A DNA stretch of 41,522 nt from positions 1-41,522 of the forward strand of contig SHWM01000015.1 in assembly GCA_009693835.1 (NCBI GenBank), written 5' to 3'. Positions 1-6,823 of the stretch are shown piece by piece (the first letter of the stretch is position 1; the number at the start of each line of letters is the position of its first letter). This DNA comes from Alphaproteobacteria bacterium (GTDB taxonomy: Bacteria > Pseudomonadota > Alphaproteobacteria > UBA11222). Position numbers and translations under genes: made by a program. The notes beneath the pieces were generated by a model. It did no database searches and was not told the DNA's origin. It saw nothing but the letters and a program-made list of their open reading frames with translations.

Positions 1-314
1 GGGGTCGGCACACAGATCAGAATGATATCGGGCTCGTTCAGACGCGCGAAATCTTCGGTCGCCTCAAAGCGGTTATTCTGCCGCATGCGCATCAGCGCAT
101 CGCTGCTAACACTGCCAATGGGAGAAACACCCCGATTGTACATCGCCACCTTATCGGCGGAGACATCAAAGCCCAGAATGCGGTAATTGGCGCCGTGCAC
201 CGCATGCGCCAGCGGCAGCCCCACATAACCCAGGCCGATAATGCCAACCACGGCCTCGCGACTCCCGATTTTACCGGCAAGCGCCTGCAGGGAACTGGCC
301 TCCAGCCCATCCAT
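1..314 (-). CDS. wbpA: UDP-N-acetylglucosamine 6-dehydrogenase (WbpA-type), 5' part only
   Basis: This is the N-terminal 104 residues of a nucleotide-sugar dehydrogenase; the rest lies beyond the left edge. The translation carries a Rossmann NAD-binding motif GIIGLGYVGLPLA at about residues 24-36, then LGFDVSADKV and, at the edge, DIILICVPTP, all typical of the UDP-glucose/UDP-GlcNAc/UDP-ManNAc dehydrogenase family. Such enzymes oxidise C6 of the sugar to a carboxylate in two NAD-dependent steps in the cytoplasm. The ATG at 314 follows the wbpE stop by two bases, with GGGGAA just upstream serving as ribosome site, so the gene is translationally linked to wbpE. The neighbours (a WbpB-WbpD fusion and WbpE) point to UDP-GlcNAc as substrate, giving UDP-GlcNAcA for a diacetamido uronic acid. 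WbpA is preferred over WbpO/TviB on context only. Confidence 0.85.
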   Translation of the reverse strand, partial: MDGLEASSLQALAGKIGSREAVVGIIGLGYVGLPLAHAVHGANYRILGFDVSADKVAMYNRGVSPIGSVSSDALMRMRQNNRFEATEDFARLNEPDIILICVPT

Positions 315-316
315 AT

Positions 317-1450
317 CTATTCCCCTACCCTGAGCACTGCGCACAACGCATCGCAGATGCGTGCCGCCACTTCCTCCGGCATATAGGGATGCATGGGCAA
401 ACTCAATACTCTGCGGGATAAATTTTCACTGGCGGGGAGTGAGCCTTCGCCGTGGCCATAACTTGCATAGGCGGGCTGCAAGTGCATCGGACGGGGATAA
501 TAGATTTGTGTCGGGATGCCGGATCTCGCCAGCGCCGCCTGTACCGCATCCCGATCCGCCAGCTTGATCGTGTATTGCGCCCATGCGGAAGCATATCCCT
601 CTGGTCTCGCGGGCGCCTCGATAATATTCGAGAGGCGGGAATCATAGTATCGGCTGAGCTTTTCGCGCCGCAGGCGCTCATCTTCCAGCACCGTCAGTTT
701 CACCAGCAATATGGCGGCCTGCAACGTATCCAGCCGCGCATTCATACCAATGCGGACAATATCATATTTCGCTTTGCCCGTGCCGTGACCGCGCAGCGAG
801 CGCAACGTTTCCCCCATTGCCGCATCGCGGGTAAACAGCGCGCCGCCATCGCCAAAACAGCCCAGCGGCTTGGCAGGGAAAAAGCTGGTCGCGGTCATCG
901 GTGCGAGATTGCCTACCCGAACGCCATCAATGGCGCCTGAAAGGCCTTGCGCCGCATCGGCGATCAGGTGCATCCCATGCGCTTGCGTAACTGCGCTGAT
1001 GCGCCGGTAATCGGCGGGTAATCCATACAGATCGACGGGAATCACGGCCCTCGGCCGCAGCCCCTTTGTCATCGCCACCGCGCGGACCAGATCATCCGCA
1101 TCCAGATTGCAGGTGTCCGGCTGCACATCCACAAAAACCGGTGTTGCCCCCAGCATCAGCACCGCTTCCGCTGTTGCGGCGAACGTAAAGCTCGGTACAT
1201 AAACCGCGTCGCCTGGCCCCACCTCATGCGCCATCAACGCCAGCATCAGGGCATCGGTCCCATTCGAGACGCCAACCACCTGCACCCCGTCTGCAAATTC
1301 CCCCAGCGCGCGTTCAAATTCGGCCACTTCCGGGCCCAGAATGAACTGGCCATGATCCAGCACCGCATGCATGCGGGCGTCAATTTGCGGCTTCAGACGG
1401 CTATATTGCGCGTGCAAATCAATGAAGGGGATGGTAACAGGCGCGTTCAT
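317..1450 (-). CDS. wbpE: PLP-dependent sugar aminotransferase, DegT/DnrJ/EryC1 family (WbpE-type)
   Basis: The 377-residue protein is a full-length aspartate-aminotransferase-fold sugar aminotransferase. Visible signatures are VSNGTDALMLAL (about 61-72, PLP phosphate binding), DAAQGLSG (165-172) and the PLP Schiff-base lysine K194 in ATSFFPAKPLGCFGDGG. In the WbpB/E pathway this enzyme uses L-glutamate to aminate the 3-keto sugar made by WbpB and gives UDP-GlcNAc(3NH2)A. Its ATG overlaps the stop of the upstream wbpB-wbpD fusion by four bases (ATGA), and its own stop lies two bases before wbpA, so the three genes form one translationally coupled unit. The family is certain; the exact substrate is inferred from the neighbours. 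Confidence 0.9.
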   Translation of the reverse strand: MNAPVTIPFIDLHAQYSRLKPQIDARMHAVLDHGQFILGPEVAEFERALGEFADGVQVVGVSNGTDALMLALMAHEVGPGDAVYVPSFTFAATAEAVLMLGATPVFVDVQPDTCNLDADDLVRAVAMTKGLRPRAVIPVDLYGLPADYRRISAVTQAHGMHLIADAAQGLSGAIDGVRVGNLAPMTATSFFPAKPLGCFGDGGALFTRDAAMGETLRSLRGHGTGKAKYDIVRIGMNARLDTLQAAILLVKLTVLEDERLRREKLSRYYDSRLSNIIEAPARPEGYASAWAQYTIKLADRDAVQAALARSGIPTQIYYPRPMHLQPAYASYGHGEGSLPASENLSRRVLSLPMHPYMPEEVAARICDALCAVLRVGE

Positions 1451-3057
1451 TTCCGCTTCCTCACCAATGGGGCGCCGTGCGCCTCCTCAATCAAACGCAG
1501 ACCATCTTCATATTCGGCAAAGCGCTCGCCGGTGCGGGGGCATATCAGATCCTCACCCAGCCTTTCACCGGAACGGCTGACCCAGCCGGCGCGCCGTGCG
1601 GGTGAACCGATCATCAGGGCATGCGCTGGCACGTTGCTGGTGACGACAGACCCCGCGCCGATCATCGCATAGGCGCCGATCTCATTGCCGCAGATGATGG
1701 TGGCGTTGGCGCCGATGCTGGCCCCGCGCCGCACCAAAGTTGGCGCGAATTCATCCTTGCGTTCAACATGCGCACGCGGCGTCAGGACATTGGTGAACAC
1801 CATGCTGGGGCCGCAGAAGACATCATCCTCCAGTGTGACGCCCTTGTAGACAGAGACATTGTTCTGAAATTTGCAGCCATTGCCGATCACCACGTCGGGG
1901 CCCACAGAACAGTTCTGCCCGAACACACAGTTTTCACCTATGCGGCTGTTGCCCAGAATATGTGAGAAATGCCAGATGCGGGTACCATTGCCAATGGTGA
2001 CATTGTCATCCACCGCCGCCGTTTCATGCACAAAATAATTGCGGGCGGGCGGGTGGTCCGATTTAGCGGGGAAATGGACGGTCTCGCCGCTTTCCATCGA
2101 CGATTGCGCCGCATTCAGCACACGCAAAACCCGGATCGCCTCGTTCGCATCCGTCCGGGGCGTTGTGCGGTTAAGGATACACTCCAGAAAATGATCAATC
2201 TCCGCTCCCAGCGGCTCGGTTTCTTCAAGCGCCACCGGCATGCCATCGGCCTTGGCCGCAACCGGCACACCATCTTTCCATTCGACCGCATGTTTGTAAT
2301 GCATCAGCTTGCCCTGCCAAGGCTCCCCATCATCAAACAGCAGCATGCCCCGATCGCCCACTACCACCAGCCGCTGTTCCTTGATGGGGTGCAGCCAGGA
2401 AACATAAATATGGCTGTTCAGGCCGGAACGGAATTCCATATGGGTCATGGTGGTGTCGGCGATACGCCGGTTCAGGAAACCCTGCCCCGTGGCCCAGACC
2501 TTTTCCGGCGCTTCGCCCGCCAGCGCAAGTATCATAGACAGATCATGCGGCGCAAAACTCCACAGCACATTTTCCTCGCGGCGTAACTTGCCCATGTTCA
2601 GCCGGTTGGAATAGACATAGCGCAACTGCCCAATATCGCCTGCGTCCACCATCTGTTTCAGACGCAGGAACGCCGGATGATAATGCAGCAGATGCCCGAC
2701 CATCAGGACGCGCCCACGCGCCAGCGCCGCCAGTTCCTCTGCGTCCGCCACTTCCAGAGAAATTGGTTTTTCCACAAACACATCCTTGCCGGCCCACAGC
2801 GCATCGCGCGCCAGCACATAATGGGTTTCCGCCGGTGTCGCGATCACAACCGCCGAGAAGTCATCTTGCCCAAGAATGGCCGCCATCTCATTCAAATGCA
2901 GTACGCCATATTGGGCGGCCAGCGCCGCCGCTTCGGGCGCCGGATCCACGATGGCCCCCAGCACGCCTTTTTCCGCCAGCACGCGAGCCAGATTACTGCC
3001 CCAGTAGCCGCAACCGGCAAGCGCGATTTTTGGAGAAATATCTGATGATTTGACCAC
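1447..3057 (-). CDS. Bifunctional fusion: sugar 3-dehydrogenase (WbpB) + left-handed beta-helix N-acetyltransferase (WbpD)
   Basis: The 536-residue protein joins two enzymes that are usually separate. Residues 1 to about 330 are a Gfo/Idh/MocA oxidoreductase with NAD motif AGCGYWGSN (14-22), VIATPAETHY (71-80) and the family EKP motif (96-98). Residues about 341-490 are a hexapeptide-repeat acyltransferase (HETAAVDDNVTIGNG, RIGENCVFGQNCSVG, GAYAMIGAGSVVTSNVP), followed by a WbpD-like tail ICPRTGERF. Together with WbpE and WbpA this supplies oxidation at C3, transamination and N3-acetylation towards UDP-2,3-diacetamido-2,3-dideoxy-glucuronic acid, a precursor for surface glycans. The start is a GTG at 3057 with GAGG five bases upstream. 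The reading frame is open through the linker (about 330-341) with no sign of a frameshift. The 117 bases upstream (3058-3174) are the only room for a promoter. Confidence 0.9.
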   Translation of the reverse strand: MVKSSDISPKIALAGCGYWGSNLARVLAEKGVLGAIVDPAPEAAALAAQYGVLHLNEMAAILGQDDFSAVVIATPAETHYVLARDALWAGKDVFVEKPISLEVADAEELAALARGRVLMVGHLLHYHPAFLRLKQMVDAGDIGQLRYVYSNRLNMGKLRREENVLWSFAPHDLSMILALAGEAPEKVWATGQGFLNRRIADTTMTHMEFRSGLNSHIYVSWLHPIKEQRLVVVGDRGMLLFDDGEPWQGKLMHYKHAVEWKDGVPVAAKADGMPVALEETEPLGAEIDHFLECILNRTTPRTDANEAIRVLRVLNAAQSSMESGETVHFPAKSDHPPARNYFVHETAAVDDNVTIGNGTRIWHFSHILGNSRIGENCVFGQNCSVGPDVVIGNGCKFQNNVSVYKGVTLEDDVFCGPSMVFTNVLTPRAHVERKDEFAPTLVRRGASIGANATIICGNEIGAYAMIGAGSVVTSNVPAHALMIGSPARRAGWVSRSGERLGEDLICPRTGERFAEYEDGLRLIEEAHGAPLVRKRK

Positions 3058-3174
3058 AATAACCTCAGAAGGCAGGGGGCTGGCGGCAAGGCAGACGCAC
3101 CGCAGCGGAGAAATGCTGAATCTAACGTTAAATTGTGAGCAGAGGGTAAATTTCGGGCGGGCCCAGCGGCGAAA

Positions 3175-3924
3175 TCAAAGCGTGCGCCAGCCGGTGACAA
3201 AATAATAGGGCGGTCCCTGCTGCCGCGACAGCCAGATGGCCGCTACGAGTGTAATATTAGCGCCCGATGCCAGTCTGGCCTGCGCCTCAATTTCATAGGC
3301 CAGTCCATGTGAAGGGCCGCCGCTGAGGCCCGACAGACCCAGAGCCTTACGGACCGCATCCGGGGCGTGTTGGAGGTCGGCGCCCGCTTCCGCACAATTC
3401 ACGGTGAGGCCGGGCCGCAACGCCCCCAGGGTGGCCGTGTCCATACTGGGCAGATCAGCCAGTTGCTCAAGGCTTTGCCAAGGGCCGGAGCGCCAGGCAT
3501 CCATATCGTTTGAAGGCGCCGTCTGCCTGAGCGCAACAATGGCCCCTGCCAGGCGCGCGGCGGAGTCGGATGTCATGCCAACGGTCACCGCATAGGCGCG
3601 CAGGAGCACCTCCGGCGCCCAATTAATATCAATGGCCCCGCAGGAATCCCGTATCTCGACCATAATCGTCGCGCCATCTTCCAGCTCCACTGCAGAGGGC
3701 TGCGCCAGTCCGGGTCTCTTATTGAAGTCCGGTTCGGCCAGGGCGGCAATAGCTGCGACAATACCAGCCTCGGCCAAACCCTGCACCCGCGCCATGTCGA
3801 TGCGGTTTGCCGTTACAGCCGCGTCGCCGCCGCCCAGCACCATGACGCCTGTCACAAAGCCGCCGATCAATATCACGGCCCAGACCGCCAGGATCAAAGC
3901 GATGCCCCTATCTTCTGTCTTCAT
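3175..3924 (-). CDS. gspK: Type II secretion minor pseudopilin GspK
   Basis: This 249-residue protein has a short N-terminal leader ending in RG, then a hydrophobic segment IALILAVWAVILIGGFV. Like other GspK proteins it lacks the Glu at mature position 5 found in the other pseudopilins, which fits the tip subunit of the pseudopilus. The conserved block SCGAIDINWAPEVLLRAYA and a later segment around LEQLADLPSM match the GspK helical domain region. At 249 residues it is clearly shorter than the usual roughly 300-330. It overlaps gspJ by four bases (ATGA) and ends the operon; no gspL, gspM or gspN follows before the sugar genes. Confidence 0.85.
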   Translation of the reverse strand: MKTEDRGIALILAVWAVILIGGFVTGVMVLGGGDAAVTANRIDMARVQGLAEAGIVAAIAALAEPDFNKRPGLAQPSAVELEDGATIMVEIRDSCGAIDINWAPEVLLRAYAVTVGMTSDSAARLAGAIVALRQTAPSNDMDAWRSGPWQSLEQLADLPSMDTATLGALRPGLTVNCAEAGADLQHAPDAVRKALGLSGLSGGPSHGLAYEIEAQARLASGANITLVAAIWLSRQQGPPYYFVTGWRTL

Positions 3925-4520
3925 GGCGGCGGGGGTCCGGCCATGACGGCGATGACAAGATCAGGCCAGGGCATATCATCCCCGCCTCGCTGGACCTGAA
4001 TACGCACCAGCGCTGGGGGATGCGGCGCGTCATTCCAGTTGTCATGCCAGGCAGGGCTTTTGCCTGGCGCAAACGCACCATAGTAGGAAAACACGATCCG
4101 TTCTGCATTGGCAACGAGATCGCGCGTTTCCCCGCCCGCAGTGTAACTCAGCCGCATGACAGCGCCTTTTCGTGCGGCCGAAAGCGTGACCATGCGCGGC
4201 CCGCCGCCGCCCTGTGCCGCAACGGGATTGGCGGCAAAACGCATGGAGTCGGGCGTTCCGGTAAATACGCTTGTGGCGCGGTAGCCTTCGCGTGTCATAA
4301 AAGCTGGCATTTCGCCAATCTGGCGGCGAAGCAGATGCTGTGTGTTTTCTAAGACGGCGAATTCATCGCTGAGGGCGCTGGTGCGCATAGCCCCGGTCAT
4401 CGTGACAGGAAGCGCCATACCTATCATGGTCATCATCAGCCCCAGCAGCACAAGGCTTACCAGAAGTTCAATCAGTGTAAATCCGTTTTGCGTGCCAGCT
4501 CTGGTCCCAGCACCGGTCAT
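3921..4520 (-). CDS. gspJ: Type II secretion minor pseudopilin GspJ
   Basis: The 199-residue protein has a prepilin leader and cleavage motif NGFTLIELLVSLVLLG with Glu at mature position 5, so it should be processed and N-methylated by a GspO-type prepilin peptidase (none in this window). The rest is a soluble periplasmic domain with a Gly-rich loop near AAQGGGGPRMVTLSAARKG. Size, position between gspI and gspK, and the motif LLRRQIGEM after the N-terminal helix support GspJ, a component of the I-J-K tip complex. Start and stop both overlap neighbours by four bases (ATGA). Confidence 0.85.
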   Translation of the reverse strand: MTGAGTRAGTQNGFTLIELLVSLVLLGLMMTMIGMALPVTMTGAMRTSALSDEFAVLENTQHLLRRQIGEMPAFMTREGYRATSVFTGTPDSMRFAANPVAAQGGGGPRMVTLSAARKGAVMRLSYTAGGETRDLVANAERIVFSYYGAFAPGKSPAWHDNWNDAPHPPALVRIQVQRGGDDMPWPDLVIAVMAGPPPP

Positions 4521-4915
4521 GGATGATCTTCATCCGTGGACAGATTATCAGACAGCCGTCGTGTCACGATGCGCACCGGTGCGCCATTATCGGGCGGCGT
4601 CACGGATATGCTGACAGTGAATATGGCCACAGGCGACCGCCCTGCCTCAGGCAGACGGTTAATCTCACGCCGCCAGATAAATCCGCCTGTCGTCCTGCCC
4701 GACGATAGGTCATCCCGCAACGGTCCAGTCACGCCTGTTTCCGCCAGCAGTGATTGCGCGTACAGCAAGGCGAGACCGGCACCTGACGCGCGCCCGGAAT
4801 TGCGCAATCCCACTGTCAGGCCCGCCAGTAAAACGCCTAGTGAAAGTGAGAGCAGCAAAAACGCGGCCACCACTTCGATCATGCCAAAACCGGCATTGTT
4901 GCGCTTATTCGGCAA
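4517..4915 (-). CDS. gspI: Type II secretion minor pseudopilin GspI
   Basis: This 132-residue pseudopilin has the cleavage site G|FGMIEVVAAFLLLSLSLGV; Glu5 is kept although the usual FTLLEV is FGMIEV. The following YAQSLLAETG matches the conserved GspI segment after the N-terminal helix. GspI pairs with GspJ and GspK at the pseudopilus tip. No ATG precedes the leader: the start is TTG at 4915, inside the last codons of gspH (11-base overlap), with AGGG about ten bases upstream. The unusual start and overlap suggest expression by translational coupling. Confidence 0.85.
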   Translation of the reverse strand: MPNKRNNAGFGMIEVVAAFLLLSLSLGVLLAGLTVGLRNSGRASGAGLALLYAQSLLAETGVTGPLRDDLSSGRTTGGFIWRREINRLPEAGRSPVAIFTVSISVTPPDNGAPVRIVTRRLSDNLSTDEDHP

Positions 4916-5303
4916 GGGAGGGCCGCCCTGTCAGCCAGTCAACCGTCAGACCGCGGCGATACGCGCCGACCGTCAGGGTCAGATGCGCCAGCGTGGCGCT
5001 GCCGTCGGGATAGAATATCAGGGACGCTGGCCCGGCAAGCAGGATCGCGTCATCCTTTATCAGGTTTCGCGTATCTATCGTCACCGGCTCGCCATGCGTT
5101 AAAGCCATCGAGCGGGCGCGGCGCAAGCCGTCATAGAGATGTGCCGCGGCGTTATTCAGCCGCGTGCGGTCATACGCGTCCACCAGCGCCGGGGTGGCGA
5201 TGCCCATGACCAGCCCCATAATAACCAGCACCACCAGCAGCTCAATCAACGTAAAGCCGCGCCGCGAAACAGGAGTTTGGCTGTCAATGGGATGAAAACT
5301 CAT
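4905..5303 (-). CDS. gspH: Type II secretion minor pseudopilin GspH
   Basis: The 132-residue protein has a 16-residue leader ending RRG, then FTLIELLVVLVIMGLVMG with Glu5, the class III signal. The segment LYDGLRRARSMALTHGEPV closely matches the conserved GspH/FimT core that follows the N-terminal helix. It is a minor pseudopilin placed between major GspG and the GspI-J-K tip. It starts with ATG overlapping the gspG stop by four bases and overlaps gspI by 11 bases. GspH is preferred over a type IV pilus FimT-like protein because of its operon. Confidence 0.85.
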   Translation of the reverse strand: MSFHPIDSQTPVSRRGFTLIELLVVLVIMGLVMGIATPALVDAYDRTRLNNAAAHLYDGLRRARSMALTHGEPVTIDTRNLIKDDAILLAGPASLIFYPDGSATLAHLTLTVGAYRRGLTVDWLTGRPSLAE

Positions 5304-5737
5304 GGGACGGCAATATCCGCGTCCTCGTCTTTGCCCCCTTCCTGGCCATCGACCCCACGGGACAAAAGACGATAGGGCGCCCCATTTGGCCCCGGTGACT
5401 GGTAGATATAGGGATTATCCCAGGGATCCAGCGGTACCTCCGGTTTGCTGAGATACGGCCCGCGCCAGCGTGTGGAGCCGGCCGGTGGGGCCACCAGCGC
5501 GTGCAGACCTGCCTCGGCGGACGGATAACCGCGCATGTCCAGCCGGTAAAGATCGAGCGCCGCTACAAAGGTTTCCATCTGGATGCGCGCCGTGTCCGAA
5601 CGCGCGCCGCTGAGATAGCCAATCGCACGCGGCACCACGATACTGATCAGCAATCCAAGCACGACCAGCACAACGAGAAGCTCCACCAGGGTAAATCCGT
5701 GCTGGGTACGGCATTTCATATTATTTGCGCCTGCCAT
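5300..5737 (-). CDS. gspG: Type II secretion major pseudopilin GspG
   Basis: The 145-residue major pseudopilin has cleavage motif HG|FTLVELLVVLVVLGLLISIVVP and the GspG-specific C-terminal part: DLYRLDMRGYPSAEAGLHAL, then RWRGPYLSKPEVPLDPWDNP and YRLLSRGVDGQEGG with acidic residues for calcium binding. It polymerises into the pseudopilus that acts in secretion across the outer membrane. The start is ATG 5737; a second in-frame ATG at 5719 would give a shorter leader, and neither has a strong ribosome site. The gene follows gspF by six bases and overlaps gspH by four. Confidence 0.95.
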   Translation of the reverse strand: MAGANNMKCRTQHGFTLVELLVVLVVLGLLISIVVPRAIGYLSGARSDTARIQMETFVAALDLYRLDMRGYPSAEAGLHALVAPPAGSTRWRGPYLSKPEVPLDPWDNPYIYQSPGPNGAPYRLLSRGVDGQEGGKDEDADIAVP

Positions 5738-5743
5738 GATCAG

Positions 5744-6823
5744 CTATCTTATCACCAGATCGTTGACGCTGCTAATGGCCCCGATCATGGCGATAATCAC
5801 TATCCCCATGACGCCCCCGATCAGCAGCACCATCAATGGCTCCAGCAGGGCGATCAGGCGTTTGGCATTGGCTTCCACATCCATCGCATAAATGTCCGCC
5901 AGATGCCCCAGCATCGGGGCCAGCGCGCTGCCATGTTCCCCCACCCTGACTAGTTGCAGCATTAGTTCGGGAAATAATCCCTGATCAGCCAGCGCGTCTG
6001 ACAGCGGCCGGCCTTCGCGCACCCTTTCAGCCGTACGCATCAGACCTTTCTGATACGGATTATCGCCCCCTACACTGGCGGACAGTGTCAGCGCCTCGGG
6101 CAGGCCCACACCGTTCGTCAGCAGTTCCGCCAGGGAGCGCGCCATCCGTTCCAGAATTATTTTCGTCAAAACCGGGCCAAATAGCGGCAGAGTCAAAAAT
6201 CGCGCCTGCAGGGTACGGCGAAAATGCGTATCGCGCATCCGCCGGCGCAGATAGAAAATTCCCGCCGCGCCAGAGACCAGCAGCAGCCAGCCATAATTGC
6301 GCAACAGGCCCGCGCCGCCAATGATCATGCGGGTCAGGAACGGCACATCCTGCCCCAGACCTGCGAACAGGGATTCAAATCTGGGCACCACAAACAGCAG
6401 CAGGATTAACAGCGACACCAGCGCTGCGCCCAGCAGAAGTGCCGGATAGATGAGCCCAGACCGCACGGATTGCACTAATTGCTCTGCCCGTTCGGTATAA
6501 TCCGCCAGACGGTTGAGGCTTTGCGCCAGCGTTCCGCCAGCTTCTGCTGCACCTGTCAACGCGCGGTAAACTGGCCCAAAGACAGGCTTTGTCGGCGGAT
6601 CGTGCCGCGCTAGCGCGGCGGACAGGCCTGCGCCTGCCCTGATTTCCGCGCATAAATCTCCGGACAGTTCTGCAAGGGGGCCGCCCGGCACATCAGCCGC
6701 AAGCCGCACCGCCTCGGCAAGCGGCAGGCCGGCTTCCATCAGACGCGCCAGCGAACGGGTAAACAGCGCCAGATCACGGCGGGTCACGCCTGCCGGACGG
6801 GACAGCCGCCACCACTGGCTCAC
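5744..6823 (-). CDS. gspF: Type II secretion inner-membrane platform protein GspF, lacking the usual N-terminal segment
   Basis: The protein is 359 residues from a GTG start at 6823 that overlaps the gspE stop (GTGA). It contains both T2SSF domains: TRRDLALFTRSLARLMEAGL near the start and MARSLAELLTNGVGLPEAL in the second copy, with three membrane segments, including one near LYPALLLGAALVSLLILLLF and a last one near LMVLLIGGVMGIVIIAMIG. GspF is the polytopic platform contacting the GspE ATPase. Family members are about 400 residues and carry roughly 50-60 more at the N terminus (starting like MxxFxYxAxDxxG). Here that region cannot exist, because the DNA upstream in this frame is the intact 3' end of gspE. 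The open frame upstream of 6823 is an overlap artefact. Confidence 0.9.
   Translation of the reverse strand: MSQWWRLSRPAGVTRRDLALFTRSLARLMEAGLPLAEAVRLAADVPGGPLAELSGDLCAEIRAGAGLSAALARHDPPTKPVFGPVYRALTGAAEAGGTLAQSLNRLADYTERAEQLVQSVRSGLIYPALLLGAALVSLLILLLFVVPRFESLFAGLGQDVPFLTRMIIGGAGLLRNYGWLLLVSGAAGIFYLRRRMRDTHFRRTLQARFLTLPLFGPVLTKIILERMARSLAELLTNGVGLPEALTLSASVGGDNPYQKGLMRTAERVREGRPLSDALADQGLFPELMLQLVRVGEHGSALAPMLGHLADIYAMDVEANAKRLIALLEPLMVLLIGGVMGIVIIAMIGAISSVNDLVIR

Noticed and set aside
3123..3130. Palindrome TAACGTTA in the gap before the wbp genes
   Set aside because: An 8-bp palindrome is expected by chance in a window of this size and no second copy supports an operator.
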